Shown here one piece after another: positions 1 through 5,472 of a stretch of 7,418 bases of DNA (positions within the stretch are counted from its first letter, which is position 1; every line of letters begins with the position of its first letter). The notes under the pieces were generated by a model. That model made no database searches. It was not told the DNA's origin and was given only the letters and a program-made list of their open reading frames with translations. The position numbers and the translations under genes were made by a program. The stretch comes from Oribacterium sp. UBA3737 (lineage in GTDB: Bacteria > Bacillota_A > Clostridia > Lachnospirales > Lachnospiraceae): positions 1-7,418 of the forward strand of contig DFGZ01000096.1 of assembly GCA_002371295.1 (NCBI GenBank). Direction: 5' to 3'.

Positions 1-1062
1 ATCCCTGAGTACCTCATGCTCCTTAAGGGTGTTATCGATTGTCCGGACCTTCCTCTCAATGTTTCCAGATCTCAGCTTCAGAATGACGGTTTCGTTAAGA
101 AGATCTCCGATTACATCACAAAGAAGGTAGCTGACAAGCTTTCCGGAATGTGCAAGGTAGACCGTGAGAACTACGAGAAGTATTGGGATGACATCGCACC
201 ATTCATCAAGTACGGATGTCTCCGTGACGATAAGTTCTGCCAGAAGATGACCGATTACATCCTCTTCAAGGACATCAACGGTAAGTATCTCGCTCTTCCG
301 GAGTGTCTCGAAGTAAACAAGATCGACGTTGAAGAGAACAAGGATACAGAAGATGCCAATGCTTCTGCTGAGAACTCACAGGCTGAAGACAAGACAGCAG
401 ATACCGCAAAGAAGGAAGACTCCACTGAAGACAAGGAAAAGAACAAGGTTATCTACTATGTAACCGACGAAGTACAGCAGAGCCAGTACATCGCCATGTT
501 CAAGAATTCAGGTAAGGATGCCGTAGTTCTTTCAGAGCGTATCGACCAGCCATTTATCTCTGAACTCGAGGCAAAGAATCAGGGCGTTCACTTCAGAAGA
601 ATCGACGCTGACCTTACAGAGGAGTTCAAGGCTTCGGTTACAGAAGATGAGCAGAAGCTCTTTGACGAGCAGTCCAAGGAGCTGGAGACAGAAATCCGTA
701 CCGCAACAAAGAAGGACAGCCTCACTGTAAAGCTTCAGAAGCTCACTCAGGAAAAGACTGCCGCTATGCTTTCCATCTCCGAGGAGAGCCGTCGTATGAA
801 CGATATGATGAAGATGTACGCTATGGGCGGCATGGGTATGGGTGCTATGCCTGTACAGGAGACTCTCATCCTTAACACAGAGCATCCTCTTGTTAAGTAC
901 CTTATGAACAACGGTAAGGATGAGTCAAAGAAGGCCACCATCGATCTTATTTCAGAGCAGCTCTACGATCTTGCAAGAATCCAGCAGTCACCGTTACCTG
1001 CTGAAGAGATGACAAAGTTCATTGAGAGATCAAATGACATCCTTCTCAAGATGGCAGAGTAA
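1..1062 (+). CDS. htpG: Molecular chaperone HtpG (Hsp90 family), 3' part only
   Basis: Cytosolic ATP-dependent Hsp90-type chaperone, which helps late folding and stability of client proteins. The gene enters the window already open in frame 1, so the N-terminal ATPase domain lies upstream and 353 codons are visible. Family signatures are DLPLNVSR near fragment residue 16 (end of the middle domain) and IYYVTDE, LSERIDQPFI and ILNTEHPLVKYL in the C-terminal half. Two features stand out. One is an acidic, low-complexity stretch of about 40 residues (bases about 322-447, rich in E, D, A and K) just before the IYYVTDE segment. The other is a methionine-rich segment (bases 796-852, 8 Met in 19 residues) at the place where E. 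coli HtpG carries its exposed client-binding helix. Codon use is strongly biased (Lys almost always AAG), which fits high expression. The gene ends in TAA followed by a strong terminator, so it is transcriptionally separate from the pur genes. Family assignment is secure. Confidence 0.96.
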   Translation: MPEYLMLLKGVIDCPDLPLNVSRSQLQNDGFVKKISDYITKKVADKLSGMCKVDRENYEKYWDDIAPFIKYGCLRDDKFCQKMTDYILFKDINGKYLALPECLEVNKIDVEENKDTEDANASAENSQAEDKTADTAKKEDSTEDKEKNKVIYYVTDEVQQSQYIAMFKNSGKDAVVLSERIDQPFISELEAKNQGVHFRRIDADLTEEFKASVTEDEQKLFDEQSKELETEIRTATKKDSLTVKLQKLTQEKTAAMLSISEESRRMNDMMKMYAMGGMGMGAMPVQETLILNTEHPLVKYLMNNGKDESKKATIDLISEQLYDLARIQQSPLPAEEMTKFIERSNDILLKMAE

Positions 1063-1081
1063 AAATAAAAACAGTACTTAC

Positions 1082-1122
1082 CCGTCCGGTAACCTTTGAT
1101 ACAGGCTGCCGGGCGGTTTTTT
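1082..1122 (+). terminator. Intrinsic terminator of htpG
   Basis: A 13-position stem, CCGTCCGGTAACC (1082-1094) against GGCTGCCGGGCGG (1104-1116), has G-U wobbles and one mismatch, a 9-base loop, and then six T. It begins 19 bases after the htpG stop codon and has the classic intrinsic terminator form. Confidence 0.92.
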
Positions 1123-1138
1123 CATGTTTAAACACCCT

Positions 1139-1178
1139 GCCGGAAATGTCAAAAAAATAACAGTATCTCCGGCTTTTT
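1139..1178 (+). terminator. Possible second, weaker terminator-like hairpin
   Basis: GCCGGA (1139-1144) can pair with TCCGGC (1168-1173) and is followed by five T (1174-1178). The 23-base loop is long and A-rich, so the hairpin would be much weaker than the one at 1082-1122. It could be a backup terminator for htpG, or chance. Confidence 0.3.
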
Positions 1179-1254
1179 CGCTGTGACACTGTCAATGCAA
1201 TATAATTCCAAATTAGCACTTTAATTAACAAAATTTTACAGCGTTTTTACACCC

Positions 1255-1283
1255 TTGACTCTGGTATCTCCTTTTAATATAAT
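1255..1283 (+). promoter_or_regulatory. Sigma-A promoter driving the pur leader and operon
   Basis: TTGACT (-35, 1255-1260), a spacer of exactly 17 bases, and TATAAT (-10, 1278-1283) make a near-perfect housekeeping promoter. AT-rich sequence with T and A runs (about 1205-1250) lies upstream and could act as an UP element. Transcription would start near 1289-1292 and give a leader of about 260 bases before purE. It is the only convincing promoter between the htpG terminator and purE, so it probably serves the whole operon. Confidence 0.85.
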
Positions 1284-1284
1284 T

Positions 1285-1302
1285 CTGAGTGTTGTCATTC
1301 AG
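1285..1302. promoter_or_regulatory. Imperfect dyad at the transcription start, candidate operator
   Basis: CTGAGTG (1285-1291) and CATTCAG (1296-1302) form an inverted repeat around TTGT. Six of seven positions are Watson-Crick complementary and the seventh is a G-T pair. It begins two bases after the -10 box and spans the expected +1. This is where a repressor would block initiation. Because the start probably falls inside the left arm, a DNA operator fits better than an RNA hairpin. No regulator can be named from the sequence. Confidence 0.4.
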
Positions 1303-1329
1303 CAGATTAAGTTGAAAGGAATTTTGAGG

Positions 1330-1494
1330 ATGAAGCGAATGGGATTTTTCAATACTGTTCACTGCGGAATTTTTTCTGCCCTCATATCCTCCGGTCAGCA
1401 TGTTCTTCACGCGATTTTCTGCGCGTTTGTTTTCGCGTTTTTTTCTATTGGAAATCGTGTAATCTGCCGTAATGTATTCAAGAATATCGTATAA
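1330..1494 (+). CDS. Possible small hydrophobic protein or leader peptide (54 aa)
   Basis: An ATG at 1330 opens 54 codons ending in TAA at 1492-1494. An AAAGGA box (about 1315-1320) lies 9 bases upstream and a TGAGG directly abuts the start. The product begins MKRMGFFNTV, has a hydrophobic centre rich in Phe, Ala and Ile (AIFCAFVFAFF, about residues 28-38) that could cross a membrane, and a basic tail. I recognise no family. The ORF begins about 40 bases after the predicted transcription start and stops 3 bases before a terminator stem. It could therefore be a free-standing small gene, a leader peptide involved in attenuation, or chance. Its codons (CGA, ATA, repeated GCG) do not resemble those of the neighbouring pur genes, which argues against a well-expressed conserved protein. 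Confidence 0.3.
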   Translation: MKRMGFFNTVHCGIFSALISSGQHVLHAIFCAFVFAFFSIGNRVICRNVFKNIV

Positions 1495-1497
1495 CCT

Positions 1498-1528
1498 AAG
1501 GGGAACAGCTATATGCTGTTCCCCTTTT
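1498..1528 (+). terminator. Perfect intrinsic terminator in front of purE, possible attenuator
   Basis: AAGGGGAACAGC (1498-1509) and GCTGTTCCCCTT (1515-1526) form an uninterrupted 12-bp stem around a TATAT loop, followed by a T-rich tail (TTTTCTGTT counting the last stem bases). It lies downstream of the only good promoter and 22 bases before the purE start. Transcripts must pass it to reach the operon. It either ends the small upstream transcript with partial read-through or is the OFF state of a transcription attenuator. Confidence 0.85.
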
Positions 1529-1540
1529 CTGTTATGTGAA

Positions 1541-1546
1541 AAGGAG
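1541..1546 (+). promoter_or_regulatory. Ribosome binding site fixing the purE start
   Basis: AAGGAG lies four bases before ATG 1551. It starts five bases after an in-frame GTG (1536-1538) that would otherwise add five residues, so the GTG has no usable site and ATG 1551 is the start. purF has the same box with the same four-base spacing (2059-2064). Confidence 0.85.
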
Positions 1547-1550
1547 AAAT

Positions 1551-2045
1551 ATGAGAAAAGTTGCTGTCATTATGGGAAGCGATTCAGATCTTCCTGTTGT
1601 TGAAAAGGGCATTACTGTACTTAAAGACTACGGCGTACCTGTTGAGGTACATGTGTACAGTGCTCACAGAACCCCTGAGGAAGCTGCTGAGTTTTCAAAG
1701 TCAGCCAGAGAAAACGGTTTTGGTGTTATCATCGCAGCTGCCGGTATGGCTGCTCATCTTGCAGGTGCAATCGCGGCCAACACCACACTTCCTGTCATCG
1801 GAATCCCATGTTCATCAAAGGTCATGGACGGAATGGACGCACTGCTTTCCACCGTTATGATGCCGCCCGGAATTCCGGTTGCTACTGTTGGCGTAAATAC
1901 TGCAAAGAACGCAGCACTTCTTGCCATTGAAATACTTGCAGTAGAAGACAGCGAGCTCGCAAAGAAGCTTCAGGATGAGCGTGACGCAAACCACGCAAAG
2001 ATCATCGAAAAGAACGCTGCTATAGAAGCACAGTTTAATAACTAA
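1551..2045 (+). CDS. purE: N5-carboxyaminoimidazole ribonucleotide mutase (PurE, class I type)
   Basis: Makes 4-carboxy-AIR (CAIR) in de novo purine synthesis; cytosolic, and octameric in the family. The 164-residue product has the family's normal length for the catalytic core. It shows the nucleotide-binding start [10 protein letters not shown] (residues 4-13), the SAHRTP motif (37-42) with the catalytic-type His39, AAHLAG (67-72) with the second conserved His69, and MPPGIPV (104-110). SAHRTP is the class I form that rearranges N5-CAIR from PurK; class II enzymes, which use CO2 directly, usually carry SAHKT. No purK is present here. Class I PurE without a nearby purK is also seen in clostridia, so the substrate in vivo is open. 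It is the first gene of the operon, 23 bases before purF. Confidence 0.96.
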   Translation: MRKVAVIMGSDSDLPVVEKGITVLKDYGVPVEVHVYSAHRTPEEAAEFSKSARENGFGVIIAAAGMAAHLAGAIAANTTLPVIGIPCSSKVMDGMDALLSTVMMPPGIPVATVGVNTAKNAALLAIEILAVEDSELAKKLQDERDANHAKIIEKNAAIEAQFNN

Positions 2046-2068
2046 TATTTGTTTTATTAAGGAGATTT

Positions 2069-3601
2069 ATGGGTAAACTTCATGAGGAGTGCGGTGTCTT
2101 CGGAATCTATTCCAAGACAACAAAACCATTGGCACGTATTACATATTATGCGCTTTATGCACTGCAGCACAGAGGTCAGGAATCTGCAGGTATCGTAGTA
2201 AACGATGAAGGTCTTTTCCGTTTCCGCCGGGAACTCGGTCTCGTAAGCGAAGCCATGCCTGAAAGCGAGATAGAACGTCTCGGTAATGGTCAGATGGCTG
2301 TAGGCCACGTGCGTTACGCTACCAGCGGAATCACAAACCGTATCAATACACAGCCTATCGTTGTGAACCACGTTAAGGGCCGCATGGCTCTCTGTCACAA
2401 CGGAAATCTGGTAAATTCTTATGAGCTCCGTTCCGAACTTGAGCTGAACGGATGCATTTTTCAGTCCACTACAGATACAGAAGCAATCTCATACATTATC
2501 ACCAGAGAGCGTCTCAAGACAGGTTCCATAGAGGAAGCTGTGAACAACTCACTTGACAAGCTTCATGGTGCATATTCCTTAGTTATAATGTCTCCATCCA
2601 AGCTCATCGCGGCAAGAGACGAACACGGTTTCCATCCTCTCTGCTACGGAAAGCTCGAGGACGGTTCAGTAGTTTTCGCCAGTGAGTCATGTGCCATCGA
2701 GGCAGTCGGCGGAAAGCTCGTTCGTGATGTTGAGCCTGGTGAGATCATCGTTGTAGATCACAACGGAATCCGTTCCATAAAGGATCATTGTAATAAAGTA
2801 AAGCGCTCAATGTGCGTTTTCGAATATATCTATTTTGCACGTCCTGATTCCATCCTTGACGGTGCTTCCGTACATGAGGCGAGAGTTCAGGCGGGCCGTT
2901 ATCTTGCTCAGGAACATCCTGTTGATGCCGATGTTGTAATCGGTGTACCAGATTCCGGTCTCGATGCAGCTGTAGGTTATTCCCGTGAATCAGGAATTCC
3001 TTACGGTATAGGACTTTTGAAGAACAAGTACATCGGCCGTACATTCATTGCTCCCGGTCAGACCGAGCGTGAAAATCTCGTAAGGATCAAGCTCAATGCA
3101 ATCCGTTCCGAGATTGAAGGTAAGAGAGTCATCCTCGTAGATGATTCCATCGTCCGCGGTACAACCAGTGAGCGTCTGGTACGGATCGTAAGAGAAGCCG
3201 GCGCCAAGGAAGTCCACATGCGTATCACAGCGCCTCCTTTCATGAATCCCTGCTATTACGGCATAGATATCGATTCACGCGATAATCTCATTGCCTGCCA
3301 TCATTCCGTTGAAGAAACTGCCAAAATAATCGGTGCAGATTCTCTCGGATACATTTCCGTCGAAAACATTGTCAAAATCGCAGACAAGACCGGTCAGAAG
3401 GGCTTTTGTACCGCATGCTTCGATGGCAGATATCCTACCGAAATTCCTTCCGTGACTTCAAAGAACCGCTTTGAAGAGAAGATCTCAAAGGAATGGAGAG
3501 AGCAGCATAGTGTCAAAACGGATAAACATTCCGCTGATGAGTATATAGAAAAATTCGACGACAGCTCATGTGCGTCAGTAAAACCGGAGGAGAAGGAATA
3601 A
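2069..3601 (+). CDS. purF: Amidophosphoribosyltransferase (PurF), Fe-S type
   Basis: Catalyses the committed step of purine synthesis: PRPP plus glutamine gives phosphoribosylamine. The N-terminal half is a class II glutamine amidotransferase. MGKLHEE is a short propeptide whose removal would expose Cys8 (CGVFGIYS) as the N-terminal nucleophile; LQHRGQESAG (32-41), HVRYATSG (80-87) and CHNGNL (109-114) follow. The C-terminal half is a phosphoribosyltransferase domain with the PRPP motif VILVDDSIVRGTTS (354-367). Cysteines 249 (RSMCVFEYIYFARPDS), 395 (NPCYYGID), 447 and 450 (FCTAC) match the four [4Fe-4S] ligands of the B. subtilis enzyme. The cluster makes that enzyme oxygen-sensitive, and feedback inhibition by purine nucleotides is known for the family. 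At 510 residues it is longer than the usual roughly 475, with a charged, probably disordered tail after about residue 465. The start is fixed by AAGGAG at 2059-2064. Confidence 0.97.
   Translation: MGKLHEECGVFGIYSKTTKPLARITYYALYALQHRGQESAGIVVNDEGLFRFRRELGLVSEAMPESEIERLGNGQMAVGHVRYATSGITNRINTQPIVVNHVKGRMALCHNGNLVNSYELRSELELNGCIFQSTTDTEAISYIITRERLKTGSIEEAVNNSLDKLHGAYSLVIMSPSKLIAARDEHGFHPLCYGKLEDGSVVFASESCAIEAVGGKLVRDVEPGEIIVVDHNGIRSIKDHCNKVKRSMCVFEYIYFARPDSILDGASVHEARVQAGRYLAQEHPVDADVVIGVPDSGLDAAVGYSRESGIPYGIGLLKNKYIGRTFIAPGQTERENLVRIKLNAIRSEIEGKRVILVDDSIVRGTTSERLVRIVREAGAKEVHMRITAPPFMNPCYYGIDIDSRDNLIACHHSVEETAKIIGADSLGYISVENIVKIADKTGQKGFCTACFDGRYPTEIPSVTSKNRFEEKISKEWREQHSVKTDKHSADEYIEKFDDSSCASVKPEEKE
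3586..3597 (+). promoter_or_regulatory. Ribosome binding site of purM inside the end of purF
   Basis: GGAGGAG (3586-3592) and AAGGA (3593-3597) lie within the last purF codons, 11 and 6 bases before ATG 3604. They favour 3604 over the in-frame ATG at 3568, which lacks such a site and would add 12 residues unlike any PurM N-terminus. The overlap suggests translational coupling of purM to purF. Confidence 0.75.
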
Positions 3602-3603
3602 TT

Positions 3604-4653
3604 ATGAATACAAAGAGCTATAGCGAAGCATATAAGGATGCAGGTGTAGACATTACCGCAGGATACAGATCAGTTGAGCTGATGAAGCAGTATGTTGCAA
3701 GAACCATGACAGCCGGTGTTGCATCAGGTCTCGGCGGTTTCGGCGGACTCTTCGAGCTTCCTGAGGGATATAAGCATCCTGTTCTCGTTTCCGGAACCGA
3801 CGGTGTGGGAACAAAGCTTAAGATTTCTTTCCTTATGGAGAAGTATGACACCGTTGGTATCGACTGCGTTGCCATGTGCGTGAACGATGTTATCTGCTGC
3901 GGTGCAAAACCTCTGTTCTTCCTTGACTATATCGCATGCGGAAAGAATGTTCCGGAGAAGATCGCTGACATCGTAAAGGGGGTTGCAGAGGGCTGTGTTC
4001 AGAGTGACAGTGCTCTCGTAGGCGGTGAAACAGCGGAGATGCCGGGCTTCTATCCTGAGGACGAGTTCGATCTCGCAGGTTTCTCAGTAGGTATCGTTGA
4101 TAAGGAAAATATCATCGACAACAACTCCATGGAAGAGGGGGATGTTGTTATCGCACTTCCAAGTTCCGGTGTTCATTCCAATGGTTTCTCACTTGTGAGA
4201 AAGGTCTTTGACATTGACAACATAAGTCCGGAAGAGCTTAAGAAGCCGCTTCCTGAGCTTGACGGAAAGTCCCTTGGAGAGACTCTTCTTACTCCGACAG
4301 TAATCTACGTTAAGCCTGTTTTAAAGCTTCTTGAGGCAGTTAAGGTCAAGGGCATCAGCCATATCACAGGCGGCGGATTCTATGAAAACATTCCAAGATC
4401 CATTCCTGACGGATTCGGTGCAAAGATCAGTATGTCTGATGTAAGAGTCCTTCCTATCTTCAAACTCATCCAGAAGACAGGTGATGTTTCCACACGTGAT
4501 ATGTTCAATACCTACAACATGGGTGTGGGAATGAGTGTTGTGGTTTCAAAGAAGGATGAGGAGACTGCACTTAAGGTTCTCAGAGAGAACGGCGTAGAGG
4601 CTTATCACCTCGGCGAGATCATCAAGTCAGAGGACAAGGTAGTTCTTGAGTGA
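3604..4653 (+). CDS. purM: Phosphoribosylformylglycinamidine cyclo-ligase (AIR synthetase, PurM)
   Basis: ATP-dependent closure of FGAM to 5-aminoimidazole ribonucleotide (AIR), the substrate branch leading to PurE; cytosolic dimer in the family. The 349-residue product has normal length. Signatures are SYSEAYKDAGVDI at the N-terminus, the glycine-rich SGLGGFGGLF (41-50), GTDGVGTK (64-71), DCVAMCVNDVICCGAKPLFF (87-106), GGETAEMPGFY (140-150) and SSGVHSNGFSLVRK (187-200), all typical of the PurM/PurL ATP-grasp-unrelated synthetase fold. The start lies two bases after the purF stop. The gene ends with tandem stops (TGA TAA), as does the next gene. Nothing appears damaged. FGAM synthase (purL), the step before, is not in the window. 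Confidence 0.97.
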   Translation: MNTKSYSEAYKDAGVDITAGYRSVELMKQYVARTMTAGVASGLGGFGGLFELPEGYKHPVLVSGTDGVGTKLKISFLMEKYDTVGIDCVAMCVNDVICCGAKPLFFLDYIACGKNVPEKIADIVKGVAEGCVQSDSALVGGETAEMPGFYPEDEFDLAGFSVGIVDKENIIDNNSMEEGDVVIALPSSGVHSNGFSLVRKVFDIDNISPEELKKPLPELDGKSLGETLLTPTVIYVKPVLKLLEAVKVKGISHITGGGFYENIPRSIPDGFGAKISMSDVRVLPIFKLIQKTGDVSTRDMFNTYNMGVGMSVVVSKKDEETALKVLRENGVEAYHLGEIIKSEDKVVLE

Positions 4654-4707
4654 TAACAGATTTACGGTACCAATTCTTATATACATTCATCATTTGGGAG
4701 GATAATT

Positions 4708-5433
4708 ATGGCAACATACGACATCGCAGATATCGACGCTCTGCTTAAGGACAACGAATATCCCGGTCGCGGAATCATCATCGGCAAGTCAGAGGACGGC
4801 TTATCCGTTGCAGTGGCTTACTTCATCATGGGACGTTCTGCCAACTCAAGGAACCGCGTATTTACAGAGGATGGCGACACAGTGACCATCTATCCTGCTG
4901 ATTCAAGCAAGGTTGAGGATCCAAGCCTCATTATTTACAGCCCTATCCGTAAGATCGGAGAGAACCTCATCGTAACAAACGGTGATCAGACAGATACCAT
5001 CTTTGAGTTCATGAAGAACGGGGATACCTTCGAAGAGGCTCTTGAAACAAGAGAGTTCGAGCCTGACGGTCCTAACTGGACACCGAGAATCAGCGGCGTT
5101 GTTTCTCTTGATGATTCAGAGAGCTACAAGATGTCCATCCTTAAGTCACAGGATGCCGACGGAACCGACTGCGCACGCTACACATTTTCCTACAAGCTTC
5201 AGAAGGGTCTCGGCCATTTCATCCATACCTACAAGCACAACGGAAATCCTATCCCTACATTCGAGGGAGAGCCTGAGCGCGTAAAGATTCCGAACAGTGC
5301 GGATGAGCTTTCGGACATGATCTGGAACAGCCTGAACGAAGAGAACAAGATCGCCCTTTATGTGCGTTATATCAATGCAGCCGACGGCAGTGTTGTGAAC
5401 AGGCTCATCAACAAGTTCGAGAAGGTTAACTGA
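4708..5433 (+). CDS. purO: IMP cyclohydrolase, archaeal PurO type
   Basis: Predicted to close FAICAR to IMP, the last step of purine synthesis. The 241-residue product resembles the PurO family first known from methanogenic archaea (Pfam IMP_cyclohyd), which has an Ntn-hydrolase-like fold unrelated to the MGS-like cyclohydrolase domain of PurH. Matching blocks are EYPGRGIIIG (17-26), GRSANSRNRVF (42-52), IIYSPIR (75-81), IVTNGDQTDTI (88-98) and GPNWTPRISG (121-130). The part after about residue 150 (YTFSYKLQKGLGHFIHTY, then ENKIALYVRYI at 212-222) is longer than in archaeal PurO of about 200 residues. ATG 4708 has GGGAGG six bases upstream. It lies 54 bases after purM and 39 before the AICAR transformylase, whose product is its substrate. 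That pairing strongly supports the role. The family is assigned from recalled motifs, without alignment. Confidence 0.88.
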   Translation: MATYDIADIDALLKDNEYPGRGIIIGKSEDGLSVAVAYFIMGRSANSRNRVFTEDGDTVTIYPADSSKVEDPSLIIYSPIRKIGENLIVTNGDQTDTIFEFMKNGDTFEEALETREFEPDGPNWTPRISGVVSLDDSESYKMSILKSQDADGTDCARYTFSYKLQKGLGHFIHTYKHNGNPIPTFEGEPERVKIPNSADELSDMIWNSLNEENKIALYVRYINAADGSVVNRLINKFEKVN

Positions 5434-5472
5434 TAATCAGTTTCAATCAAAATAGAAGAGGAGAATCAATAA

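Noticed and set aside
532..885. Antisense ORFs within htpG and elsewhere in the pur genes
   Set aside because: They are shadows of strongly biased codon use in the real genes, with no ribosome binding sites and no recognisable domains.
1184..1194. Short palindrome TGACA-C-TGTCA
   Set aside because: Five-base arms, single occurrence, well upstream of the promoter; chance is a sufficient explanation.
1201..1206. Second -10 box TATAAT
   Set aside because: There is no acceptable -35 at 16-18 bases (TCGCTG at 17) and no extended -10 TGn. The promoter at 1255-1283 is far better.
1330..1345. Half of a PurR box (CGAA) in the leader
   Set aside because: A single CGAA without the paired inverted box or the AT-rich flanks of the B. 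subtilis PurBox.
1490..1495. TATAAC as a promoter -10 box directly before the purE terminator
   Set aside because: No -35 at the right distance. Its start site would fall in the terminator stem. Kept only as a way to refute the attenuation idea.
1284..1550. Purine, PRPP (ykkC-type) or tetrahydrofolate riboswitch upstream of purE
   Set aside because: None of the conserved core strings that I know for these classes can be found in the leader. Only the terminator is clear.
1536..1550. GTG start for purE adding MKRRN
   Set aside because: The AAGGAG box lies downstream of this GTG, and PurE proteins begin at the equivalent of ATG 1551.
3568..3603. Upstream ATG start for purM overlapping purF
   Set aside because: The added 12 residues do not resemble PurM, and the ribosome binding sites fit ATG 3604.
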